A DNA stretch of 12,547 bases, taken from Mucidula mucida. Taxonomy: Eukaryota; Basidiomycota; Agaricomycetes; Agaricales; Physalacriaceae. The notes under the pieces were generated by a model. It ran no database searches, was not told where the DNA came from, and saw only the letters and a list, made by a program, of their open reading frames with translations. Every line of letters begins with the position of its first letter. The stretch's first letter is position 1. Shown here one piece after another: positions 1 through 8,602 of this stretch. Location: contig JADNYV010000927.1 in assembly GCA_015501055.1 (NCBI GenBank), forward strand, positions 1 to 12,547, given 5' to 3'. Made by a program: the position numbers and the translations under genes.

Positions 1-2556
1 GTTCTAGGATCCACATGCTTACGTCCGAAGCTCTCCACGCGAACGCGTATGCTGAACGTCTCGAGATGGAGCGCAACGACGCGCTACGATCCGTCGACGA
101 AGTATCTCTTGCCCTCGACGATGTCCAGGAGCACCTATATATATCCACTGCCGACACGCAGCAGGCTACCGTTGCGCTCGCCAGCTCCCAGGTAGAACTT
201 AACCGGCTTTCGTCGTTGATAAATTCTTCCGACAATGGACACTCACACACGGAGCAACGCATAGCCCAGTTACAGGGCGATTTGGAGACTTGCATGGCTC
301 AGCGGGACGAAGTTTCTGGTCAGCTCGACGACCTTCGCCAGGCCGCAAAGGCGTCAGATCTCATTTGGGAGGCCAGCAAGGCAGAGCTAGAGAAGGAGGT
401 CGCCGATGCACAAGCCACCATCTCATCTTTGGAGGCGAAACATCGGGAGGCCTTGAAGGACGCCCTCAATCAGCTTTCCGAGAAAGAGAAGCACCTTGCA
501 AACAACAGCGCTGAGCAGGAAGCGCTTGTGCAGCTCAAAGTGAAGCACGTGGAGGAGATGGGTAATCTTCACTCTCGCCTCATTGAAACAGCAAGTGTTC
601 TTGAAGAGACGCAGACTCGCTATGACGCTTGCGAAGCTGAACGCCAGGAAAGCGTCAAGGAGCTTACGGAGGCCAAAGCGGAACTTGCCAAGCAGGTCAT
701 CGCGATTGATGATGGCATAGCGCAGTGTAAAAGAATGTCGCAAGAACTTCAGGAGACGCGATCGGGCTGGGAGGAGGAGAGGACTCGTCTAGAAGCCAAC
801 CTGGAGAGTCTGAAGACGGACCTTGAACGAGCTGAGGCGGCCAACGACAGTTTGAACGCACTTCACCAGGCTCAGATTTCTCGCAGCCAGGAAGACAGTG
901 GTGCTCAACTCCGTCGATTGCAAGACGAACTTACCACTCTCACTAGCCGACTTGACGAACAGACCTCCAAGCTTGCTCAGACTACCGCTGAGGCAGATCG
1001 GTTGAATTCGGCTTTAGAAGCAGAGGTCGACGGTCGGAATGCTGATCGTGCGGCACACGCTCAGGACCTAGCAGAGGCCGAAGAGCGATGCCGTGATTTG
1101 GATGCTCTCAATGCTGAACTCAGACGAGACGTAGACTCTATCCAAAGCGAGCTCAACAACGTCCAGAACCAGATTGCGGAGTTGGAGACTGAAATCACAC
1201 AGTACCAGCAAGACAACACCGCGTTAGAGGCCGAAGTGCAGCGCGAGATGTCGTTGACGCGCTATCTGCAAAGTCAAGTGAAGGATTTGTAAGCGAAGGA
1301 GTCGAATCGATATGTGCACGATACTAATTCATTATGTAGGGAAGAACATCTGGCTTCTGAAACCGCGAAGCATGAGCAGTGTCGCGCACTGCTTGCGCGA
1401 ACAGAGAAGTCTGCGAACACCGCAGAGGTCAACTTCAATATGCAGACCTCTCATCACAAGCGGGAAATGTCCCAGATTCAGCGCGAATTGTCGAATCTGA
1501 GGGCTAAGCCTAACTTGGACCACATCGTTGCGGAATTGGAAGAGCGAAACAACGAGATGGAGGAGCTTCTCAGGGCCAAGTGCAACGAGATTGAGGAGAA
1601 CGACGACAAGACTCTTGAGTAAGTCCCTTCGACAACGAACGTAGACTAATACTCATGGTGATGACAGAATGCTGAAGGAGAACAAGAAGCTAGCTACCAA
1701 GGTCGAGTCTCTCACTCGGAAGGTGCAGAACCTGCAAACAAAGTTGGCTGCAGCGAAAGCATCAAATTCGGCACCTACTACTGCTCAGAGTCATGAAGAC
1801 GTCCCCGCTTCTGGGGACTCGTCCCGAGGCGTTTCTCCGGCGAATTCTCAACCATCCCTCTCATCATTCCCTCGTTCTCGATCCACCACGATGACAAGTT
1901 CCGCTGAGACTACATTCACAGCCGCTACTACTTCCAGTCGGGCGCCACCACCAAACCGACCGTCACCGCCACTTCAGGCCTCCTCTTCTTCCTCTCGAGT
2001 CTCTCCCCCCACATCTAGCGCACAACCATTATCTTCCCGCCCTCGTTCTACTACTGTTTCCAGTACACATAACCCTACATCCACGCCGAATTCGCGGATG
2101 CCTGCAAATCGCATAGCGTCGGGGCCTTCTTCTTTACCACGACCGAAGACACCAGAAAGAAGAGCTTTTTCCAGAGCCGGCCACCGCGCAGCAGCTTCGC
2201 CAGACAAATATGACCCGCCTCCGTCTGCTGTCGGCAAGAAGCGGGCTGCCCCGGATGATTTCGCGAACATCCCGGCCCAGGCCTTCACCGCAGACAGTGT
2301 GCCTGATCCGCACGCCGAAACTGGAACCCCACGTCTCCAAAAGGTCATGAACAACATCCATACGGGATTTACCCCGATGCGGCATAAAGGCAGCAGACCA
2401 CTCATTTCCGTGTCTCCAAAACGTCCGACCGCTGCCTTGCCCATTATGAACGATCTGACGAACAATCCTGAACCGGTAGAAGAGAAGCAGCCTACGAAGC
2501 GGAGTTGGTTGGGGAAGATTAGAGGGGCGCAGGTTCCGCTGCAGGGAAGGTTTTAG
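1..2556 (+). CDS. Long coiled-coil protein, 5'-partial, possible cytoskeletal/kinesin-type tail
   Basis: Three exons read continuously: <3-1288, 1340-1618 and 1668-2556 (TAG), giving 817 residues in this window. The frame is open to the left edge, so the true start lies outside; the ATG at 15 is probably internal. Introns 1289-1339 (GTAAGC..TAG, branch TACTAAT at 1322) and 1619-1667 (GTAAGT..CAG) are both phase 2. Residues 1 to about 570 are almost uninterrupted Glu/Lys/Gln/Leu/Ala-rich heptad-like sequence, predicted coiled coil. From about 1790 the protein switches to a Ser/Pro/Thr-rich, basic, presumably disordered tail of about 255 residues. That tail holds four full CDK-type S/T-P-x-K/R sites and an SSLP motif followed by Arg-Pro-Lys. 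Such an architecture suits a spindle or microtubule protein such as a kinesin tail, but no motor or named domain is visible here. Identity is inference only; the gene structure is well supported. Confidence 0.8.
1289..1339 (+). other. Intron 1 of the coiled-coil gene
   Basis: A 51-nt GT-AG intron (GTAAGC to GTAG) with a perfect TACTAAT branch sequence at 1322-1328. Removing it joins TT to G as a Leu codon and continues the coiled-coil frame into Glu-Glu-His-Leu. Without splicing a TAA follows at once. Confidence 0.9.
1619..1667 (+). other. Intron 2 of the coiled-coil gene
   Basis: A 49-nt intron with the strong donor GTAAGT, a GACTAATAC branch region near 1644-1652 and the acceptor GACAG. 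Splicing makes a Glu codon (GA+A) followed by Met-Leu-Lys-Glu and keeps the coiled-coil frame. Confidence 0.9.
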
Positions 2557-2885
2557 TTCCTTTGCCTCGATCCTGAGTTGGGACACTCGTGTTGTATCTC
2601 TAGCATTTTTCCTACCTTCTACGCATCTATTTATCTCATGTACCTATAAGTATCATGCTATTATGACGTTTCATGTGCAAGAGCGTTGAAAGATATGGTT
2701 ATAACCATTCAACCACTGCTTCGAGTTAGAGTAGGTCCATACGAAAATCAACAGAATTCTCATTGGACATGATGGCTGCATACATCTCGTTTTGAACAGT
2801 GACAGATATAATGATATAAGTACAGAAAGTCGAAGGATAGACTGCGTAAGCCATTTACGCCACGCTCTTATCTTCGGGCGCCACC
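2557..2885. other. Intergenic stretch between convergent units
   Basis: About 330 nt between the stop of the coiled-coil gene and the end of the PSD-like relic on the other strand. It is AT-rich and should hold the 3' UTR of the left gene. An 80-codon minus-strand reading frame crosses 2671-2910 but shows no family resemblance, apart from its upstream end, which overlaps the relic. No other gene, repeat or RNA is visible. Confidence 0.5.
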
Positions 2886-3320
2886 TCATTTGACTGCAAG
2901 ACACCTGCAATGGCCGCTAGAACCATGGTTAGATTCTGGCGTATCAATTCCATGAATCTTCGTCTTGTGATAGAGAACAAGGGCGTGAGACCGAAATAGA
3001 ACATCCCGAGCTCTTCACCTCTCTTGATGCTCTGGCCCTCCTACGCCGTAGCCTCGCATGTCGAAACTTCCGTCATTCCCAAGGCAATGAAGCACATGAG
3101 GCCAATCAACGGGCTTTCATATTCGATGAAGATGCATGCGAGTGGTAATCGCAGTGCTATTATAGATTCGGAGAACTGAGTGATTGCGGGACATAAGCAA
3201 TCGGCGTCGAGTATAGATCTCCATTCGTGCATCTGCGATGTGGACGATAGACGCAGAGCGTAGATGGATGCTATGACACGTCAACTTGACTGCAGAAACG
3301 CGGTATATATAAATGGCACG
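2886..3320 (-). pseudogene. Phosphatidylserine decarboxylase / PsiD-like decarboxylase relic, C-terminal part
   Basis: Read on the minus strand, 3175-3041 encodes a stretch containing ACIFIEYESPLIGLMCF and then GMTEVSTCE. This is followed after an in-frame TAG (3043-3041) by EGQSIKRGEELGMFYFG. This matches the conserved end of the phosphatidylserine decarboxylase family (IFIEADNP.IGLM.F....EVSTC....GQ..KKG..LGMF.FGGST), including the fungal PsiD-like branch. Just upstream, about 3316-3280, a Y-x-x-RFCSQVDV segment resembles the family YHR(W/F)HSPV motif. The Gly-Ser-Thr that forms the pyruvoyl cofactor is missing: after FYFG the frame is lost, and Ser-His-Ala-Leu-Val continues only in another frame, ending at TGA 2888-2886. 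The N-terminal half is absent. Known members decarboxylate phosphatidylserine or aromatic amino acids; this copy cannot self-process and is almost certainly dead. Identification comes from remembered family motifs, not alignment. Confidence 0.7.
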
Positions 3321-3416
3321 CTGATATGGCGCGATCGGGTTTGAAGGTTTCGTCTGTTCGGAGTTGAGCGCAGGATATTTCGACACCGTGGAGGTAAGTA
3401 ACTACTTTTGCGCCAG

Positions 3417-4639
3417 TTACAAGAGGGCCTTCGTAGGACTGCACGTGGAACCTGAGGTGTCAAGAAATTTCTCGATAACGGCGCACCACCTCTCAGCTTC
3501 GTAGTACTCGAACCAGTTATGACCAAAGTCAAGACTGTCAATCTGCCCCACAGATTCCCCGACTTCCACCATTCGAGCATGTGGGATTAGTTTCAGAAGC
3601 TTCAACCCGTCGGAAAATGGAACAACGGTGTCCAGAGTGCCGTGAATGATCAATACAGCAGGTCCATGAGGAGCTGGCTTGAGATTCGCGTGCAAACCCT
3701 GAAACGAGAAACCGAGCATCTGGTTCAAGAAGGCGGGACCTTCGTCAACATATTCGTCATGTGGCGAAATGATAATGCACTCACAGCACGACCTTGCAAT
3801 GCTAGGCACGTATGGTCAATGCCTTCTTCCAAAGGGGTCCTACTACTTACTTATTGTCCGCATCGGTCTATGTAATGTGAACACAAGATTCTCAGGAAAG
3901 TCGGCTTCTTACCGTCCGATTGTCATCCGTTCTAGCATGTCTTCGAACCGTACGGCATTAATAGGATCGTTCAACCACACGGGATCGAATGTTGCTGCCA
4001 ATGTTGGTCTCACTAGATTCTTTTTATCTTCAAGCGTAAGACATTTGTTCTTGTCAGGCGGTCGGGCAAGAGGAAGGCCGTATTTCCCGTTTTCCTCGGT
4101 TAAAAAGGAGGTAGAAGGAGTCGTGCCAGCAAGGAGGACGTGAGTAATGCGTAACCTAAAGGGAACAGGATCCTCTGGAAGATACGGGAAAAGAATTAGT
4201 TGCTGGGCGATGACACCTGCAGTTTCGATAAGTCGAAGATTGTGCAGCATGTTGAGCTACTAACCACCCATTGAGAATCCACAAAGAGCAATATCCTTCC
4301 ATTCTAGGTGTTGTAACAAATAGAGGAGGTCGCGGGCCATTGACCTGATCGTCAGCTGGTCACTCGCTGCAGTTAAATCGGAAGAAGCAAAAGTCGAGTC
4401 TCCGATGCCTCTGTGGTCGAATACGAGTACTTGAAAGAGTATCAACGACGATATGAAGCACGAGCGATGCACTCACCTCGTCGAGCTCGAGAGAGTAGAG
4501 GAATAATTCGTTGCCAGTCATCGCGCGTATTGGACACACCACCAATGAGGACTAGCGGCTGGCGGGTCCCATTCTCGGACCCGTAAATCTCATAGGCTAA
4601 ACTAGCACCGTCCGGTAACGTAACATAGTTCGGAGGCAT
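3417..4639 (-). CDS. Alpha/beta-fold hydrolase (AB hydrolase-1 type), six exons
   Basis: Proposed exons on the minus strand: 4639-4477, 4429-4265, 4216-3913, 3867-3851, 3801-3785 and 3698-3417 (TAA), giving 315 residues with all phases consistent. Introns are 45-49 nt, except the last (86 nt, or 65 nt if the acceptor at 3720 is used, which adds seven residues beginning MLGFSF). The start ATG lies in an ACAAAATG context. The fold signature is complete: an oxyanion-hole region LIGGVSNTRDDW near residues 31-42, DHRGIGDS at 59-66, nucleophile elbow GFSMGG with Ser107, LIIHGTLD with Asp245, and DFGHNWFEY with His282. No signal peptide is seen, so it is probably cytosolic. The family covers esterases, lipases, epoxide hydrolases and related enzymes; the substrate cannot be told. 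It is divergent from the first protease gene, about 810 nt away. Confidence 0.85.
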
Positions 4640-4744
4640 TTTGTCAGAAGGAGGATTGATATGAGCCGATGCAGACTTTGTGCAGACAGCGAGGACTTGA
4701 GCTCTGAGTTGCTTGAAGGTTGAAATCTCTCAGAACCTGAAGCG

Positions 4745-4765
4745 CTAAAGCCTAAAGCCTAAAGC
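4745..4765. repeat. Three perfect tandem copies of CTAAAGC
   Basis: A short direct repeat of a 7-nt unit in the shared upstream region, about 105 nt before the hydrolase start. It could be replication slippage or a regulatory repeat; nothing in the sequence decides. Confidence 0.7.
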
Positions 4766-4792
4766 AGAGCGCCGATTGATGGCGACAACCGT

Positions 4793-4798
4793 CACGTG
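4793..4798. promoter_or_regulatory. CACGTG E-box palindrome
   Basis: The hexamer CACGTG, the classic core for bHLH factors, lies within GTCACGTGAA, about 155 nt upstream of the hydrolase start. A single hexamer occurs often by chance, so function is only possible. Confidence 0.3.
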
Positions 4799-5382
4799 AA
4801 TTTTTTCGCACCTCAACCTTACTCACGGTAGCGCTTCCTGAGCCTTCCTCGACTCTCGAGACGACATACAGCGTATATACACGGGAAATACCGCTCGGTA
4901 CCGGCGCACATGTACTTGCGGCAGGAGGTGTCTCTGCCCCCATCCGAAGGTGCTACTACTACCAGTAAATGATGACCGCGCTTCGGGATAGTCGCATAAC
5001 CGGGACGTATGAAAGCTTGAACTACCCAACGTGAACTGCCCGACTTGGCTACTTGACAACGATGCAAGATGTTCGCTGAATCGCAATGATGATACCATAT
5101 CAACCACTTGGACAACAGACACGAGATTGGGAAGCTATTGTTGTTATCAAGTCAGTCTCTTTTGACCACCCGACTCTGCTTCTTCTGATCTAAGTACCCT
5201 ATAAGATATTTTTAGGTCAAGACGTGATTTGGTGTAAAAATAGCGATACTCCTGCTCAGAGGCATGGTAAAGCCATCTGTTACACATTTTGCCCGCCTGG
5301 AACAAACAGTAACAACCGAATCACCCGCGTAGAAGCAGTGAAAGCATATGGACGGCTGGGCTACCGCGAGTCCCTAGACTCA

Positions 5383-5389
5383 TATAAAA
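5383..5389 (+). promoter_or_regulatory. TATA box of aspartic protease gene 1
   Basis: TATAAAA lies 62-68 nt before the ATG at 5451, a usual position for a highly expressed fungal secreted-enzyme gene. The start context GTCAACCATGC is a good fungal Kozak-like site. Confidence 0.6.
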
Positions 5390-5450
5390 TGGACAGGAAG
5401 CAGCCTTAAATCGACACTCAACAGTCACTTCTTTGGGTACCACGTCAACC

Positions 5451-7221
5451 ATGCAGCTCGTCTCTACTGCCTTCTTTGCCGCTCTCCTCTTCGTCGTCAA
5501 TGCCAACCCTGTGGTAGTGTCCCGCAGCCCCGTCACCCTCCCCGTTGCCAGAAAGTTTAATCTGGGCAATGGAACAACGACGCTCCTGCAGCGAGACCAA
5601 GCTCGTGCTGCTTCGCTCAAAGCGCGCGCACAAAGTTTTACCGATGGCGGCGAGACTAGCAAGCGCGCTATTATCAACGAAGACGTTGATAACGTTGCGG
5701 TTCTTTACACTGCTTCTATTGGAGTCGGCAGTCCCGCCACCAACTGCATGTGTTCCGTTCCTCCGCGACCACCGAAACTGATGCGAGAATTGTAGATGAA
5801 TTGCTCATTGATACCGGAAGCTCCAACACTTGGGTTGGCGCCGGAACTGCCTACAAGACGACGTCTACGAGCACTAAGACGAGCAATTCCGTTGTAAGTC
5901 TCCCGGCGTGAAGTTCCTATTGAGCCAAAACACTGACGTCCGCTCTAGTCTGTCACCTATGGCTCCGGTTCTTTCTCTGGTGAATTTCACCTCTGTGCAT
6001 CATAACACCAAGACTGATGCGATTACTCGCACAAGGTACCGAATATACTGACCAAGTGACCATTGCCAACGGCCTGGTAATCAGCAAGCAGTCGATTGGT
6101 GTCGCGTCGCAATCTTCAGGGTTGTCTTTCCTACTTCTTCCCTAACCTTATCTTATCCCCGTCAGTTTCGATGGCTTTGATGGTATCCTTGGGTGAGCCG
6201 TCTCTCTCCCTGCCTTAGAAGACATGCACTCAAACACAACCACAGGATCGGTCCCGTTGATCTTACACAGGGTGGGTCATTCAACGCGTCGCCCGAAGGA
6301 GCGTCACTGAAAAATGTTCTTAAGGAACATTGTCTCCCGCGAGCAGCACCCTCATTCCTACCGTCACGGACAACCTATTCTCACAGGGTACCATCACTGG
6401 CAACGAGATTGGTATCTTCTTTGCCCCCACGACTTCCACTGAGACCGAGAACGGAGTCCTCAGCTGGGGTGAGTTGACGTTCTTCATCGAATTATCCCCA
6501 ACTAACGAGAATACGTGCTAGGCGGTGTTGATACCTCCAAGCTCACAAGCGACGTATCGTACACGTGTGTCATTTATCCTTCTTCAATCCCATGTGGGGG
6601 CTGATGCGCACCCCAAGGTCTGTGACATCTACCTCTCCGGCCAAGTTTTACTGGGGTATCGACGAGTCCGTTACTTATGGAACGTCGACGACCATCCTCT
6701 CGTCTACTGCTGGCATCGTTGACACTGGTACGTCGACAGACCGAAAGAATGCTTCTTGCTCAGCTGATTCGACCTATATAGGCACAACCTTGGTGCTCCT
6801 GGCGACCGACGCCTACAACCGATACCTCTCCGCTACTGGTGCGACGCTGGACAGCACGACAGGGTTGTTGCGCATTACAACCGCGCAGTTCTCCAACTTG
6901 AAGAGCTTGTTCTTCAACATCGGTGGCGTAAGACCCCTCCATTTGCAACCTGAGTTGGACATTTCGTTAATCCACGAATCTCTAGAAATCATACGATTGA
7001 CAGCCAACGCGCAAATTTGGCCTCGCTCGTTGAACAGTGCTATTGGTGGCTCTACCAGCAACATATACCTGATCGTCGCGGACCTTGGCAGCAACTCCGG
7101 CGAAGGTCTTGATTTCATCAACGGCTATACGTTCCTGGAACGTTTCTATTCTGTCTACGACACAGCAAACTCTCGTATTGGGTTTGCCACGACATCTAGC
7201 ACCACCGCCACCTCCAATTAA
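5451..7221 (+). CDS. Secreted aspartic protease, polyporopepsin-like (peptidase A1), copy 1; frameshifted in the last exon
   Basis: Eleven exons: 5451-5745, 5796-5893, 5949-5979, 6036-6120, 6166-6192, 6246-6271, 6325-6468, 6522-6564, 6618-6727, 6782-6927 and 6986-7221, for about 413 residues if frame is kept. Residues 1-18 form a signal peptide, then comes a propeptide ending at Lys-Arg 71-72. The mature enzyme has catalytic Asp104 (LLIDTGSSNTWVGAG; position 32 of the mature form), flap Tyr135 (VTYGSGSFSG), catalytic Asp285 (GIVDTGTTL) and a C-terminus SVYDTANSRIGFA ending TTATSN, as in polyporopepsin. The family cleaves extracellular protein at acid pH. Oddities: intron 1 has a GC donor (5746), or else a weak GTTCCG donor at 5752 that adds two codons. 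The 58-nt intron 10 (6928-6985) leads into an exon lacking one base relative to copy 2, giving TGA at 6998-7000. Identity is near certain; activity is doubtful. Confidence 0.88.
5746..5795 (+). other. Putative GC-AG intron 1 of protease copy 1
   Basis: The exon ends ACCAACT and the intron would open GCATGT where copy 2 has GTATGT (8114). Removing 50 nt rebuilds the Tyr codon (T+AT) before ELLIDTGSS, as in copy 2. A GT donor at 5750 would shift the frame into a stop. One at 5752 keeps frame but has a poor consensus and adds two residues. Confidence 0.65.
6928..6985 (+). other. Intron 10 of protease copy 1, stop-free in the upstream frame
   Basis: Donor GTAAGA and acceptor CTCTAG match the homologous 48-nt intron of copy 2 (9289-9336). 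It is 58 nt long and contains no stop in the frame entering from exon 10. Because exon 11 lacks one base, reading straight through the intron returns to the correct C-terminal frame (LTANAQIWPRSLN), whereas splicing leads to TGA at 6998. Confidence 0.7.
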
Positions 7222-7428
7222 GCAGTGTTTGTAAGATATCGAGCTGTAGGTATATCAAATATTTATTGTGTTGTTGTGCCTGCCCGTGAAGGATGTTCAC
7301 TCCCAATTTTTTCAAGTGCTATTTTGATCAAACACAGGAGCATGATAACCGTAGGAATCTGAAGTACGAACTTGAATAGTCTACATCGGGAGAACTGCCA
7401 CTGATGTCAAGATACAGGGGAGGAGCAC

Positions 7429-7442
7429 TGCTCGCGCGAGCA
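7429..7442. repeat. 14-nt perfect palindrome TGCTCGCGCGAGCA
   Basis: The sequence equals its own reverse complement and lies between the protease copies, about 380 nt before the second start. It could be a dimeric transcription-factor site or chance; no second copy was noticed. Confidence 0.4.
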
Positions 7443-7730
7443 AGATTCCGAGACGTGAGTCCGTCCAGAGGGTGTGTAAATCGTCAAACAATGTGAGACG
7501 ATATGAGAGCCACCGAAACTAAAACAACAAACATCGACTGAACTGTGCTTGGTATATGCTCGTGCTCGGTCAACGCAAGTTAACCGCGTTAAATGCCGGA
7601 TCGGGTTATCACCTCCTCGGATATTCGATAGGGTCTACACCCCTACCTCACCCGCATATTCCTCGACATCTTGTACTACTTATATCTCCCCGTCTTAGAC
7701 GCATCTCTCCCGTTAGCGACAGCGACCTTC

Positions 7731-7738
7731 ATATTTAA
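7731..7738 (+). promoter_or_regulatory. TATA-like box of aspartic protease gene 2
   Basis: ATATTTAA lies about 80-88 nt upstream of the ATG at 7819. It is weaker than the TATAAAA of copy 1 but similarly spaced. Confidence 0.4.
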
Positions 7739-8345
7739 GCTATGAATTCATCAACAGACCACAAATCAACGCCTCCTGCCCTGTCTGCACCTCCCTAACT
7801 CGTCGCTCAAAACCAAATATGCAGCTTGTCTCTACCGCCTTCTTTGCTGCTCTGCTCTATGTGGTCGACGCCAACCCTGTGGTAGTATCCCGAAGCCCCG
7901 TCAGTCTTCCAGTTGCCAGAAGGTTCAACTCGGGCAACGGAACGATGACGCTGGTGCAGCGGGACCAGGCTCGTGCTGCCGCTTTGAAAGGACGCAGTCA
8001 GCGTCTGGCTGATAGCAACGATATAATAGAGCGTGCCGTGATCAACGAAGACATCACTAACGCCGCGATGATATATACTGCGTCCATAGGAGTTGGGTGC
8101 CCCGCTACCACTTGTATGTGACTACATCCTGCTCTGCCATCACAGAAACTGATATGGGAATTGTAGACGATCTAATCATTGATACTGGAAGCTCTAACAC
8201 TTGGGTTGGCGCCGGAACTGAGTACATGGTGACATCTACTAGCATGAAGACGAGCAATTCCGTCGTAAGTTTCTCCGCGTGAGGATTTAGCTGATACACT
8301 GACATCCGCTCTAGTCTGTCACCTATGGGTCCGGTTATTTCTCTG

Positions 8346-8404
8346 GCGAGTGCACTGTCCACGCTAAGCATTGCCCCGAAGACTCATGAACTCATTCGCA
8401 TTAG
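8346..8404 (+). other. Putative GC-AG intron 3 of protease copy 2
   Basis: The donor is GCGAGT where copy 1 has GTGAAT (5980). The acceptor is CATTAG. Splicing joins G to GT as Gly and continues IEYIDKVTI, parallel to TEYTDQVTI in copy 1, so the position is fixed by homology. No GT nearby keeps the frame and length. Confidence 0.65.
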
Positions 8405-8573
8405 GTATTGAGTATATCGACAAAGTGACTATCACTAAAGAACTGGTGATCAAGCAGCAGTCCATTGGTGTCGCGTCGCAATCTTCAGGGTTGGTGTCTT
8501 CTGCTCGTCATCGACGCTTCATCAAAACTTATATTATTCCCGTCAGTTTAGAAGGGTTTGACGCAATGTCCGG

Positions 8574-8602
8574 ATCGTGCTTTTGAGCATTTCTTGCTAC
8601 AG
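8574..8602 (+). other. Collapsed intron 5 remnant in protease copy 2
   Basis: Where copy 1 has a 53-nt intron (6193-6245, GTGAGC..CACAG), copy 2 has only 29 nt and no donor at the matching position; unspliced reading stops at TGA 8583-8585. Three in-frame rescues can be drawn: a GTGCTT donor at 8577 (26-nt intron, too short), a GTTTGA donor at 8556 (47 nt, loses FDAMSG), or skipping exon 5 (8490-8602). Confidence 0.65.

Larger units (their letters stand above)
4640..5450. other. Divergent intergenic region between the hydrolase and protease 1
   Basis: About 810 nt without a convincing gene; minus-strand frames of up to 99 codons in 4752-5122 show no domain or codon pattern I recognise. It should contain the promoters of both flanking genes. 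Visible elements are three tandem CTAAAGC units at 4745-4765, a CACGTG palindrome at 4793-4798 and a TATA box at 5383-5389. Confidence 0.5.
7222..7818. other. Intergenic region between the two protease copies
   Basis: About 600 nt holding the 3' end of copy 1 and the promoter of copy 2. I see no gene, transposon end or target-site duplication that would explain the duplication. A 14-nt perfect palindrome lies at 7429-7442 and a TATA-like box at 7731-7738. It shows little similarity to the region upstream of copy 1, so the duplication has either diverged there or did not include the full promoter. Confidence 0.5.

Noticed and set aside
1974..2586. Minus-strand frames of 150-163 codons under the coiled-coil gene tail
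   Set aside because: They mirror the Ser/Pro-rich coding sequence on the plus strand and have no motif of their own.
3769..4143. A 124-codon plus-strand frame across the hydrolase
   Set aside because: It is antisense to hydrolase exons carrying the conserved fold, so it is a shadow.
4752..5122. Minus-strand frames of 63-99 codons upstream of the proteases
   Set aside because: Several overlapping frames of similar length, none with a family motif, a splice-linked neighbour or a plausible domain.
6565..7221. Reading 6565-7221 as one intronless gene
   Set aside because: It includes two protease introns. The 218-codon frame is open only because intron 9 and intron 10 happen to lack stops; the intron structure is fixed by comparison with copy 2.
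5894..8602. Transposon insertion as the cause of the protease duplication
   Set aside because: No terminal repeats, target-site duplications, transposase or reverse transcriptase reading were found at or between the copies. Retained introns also exclude retroposition.
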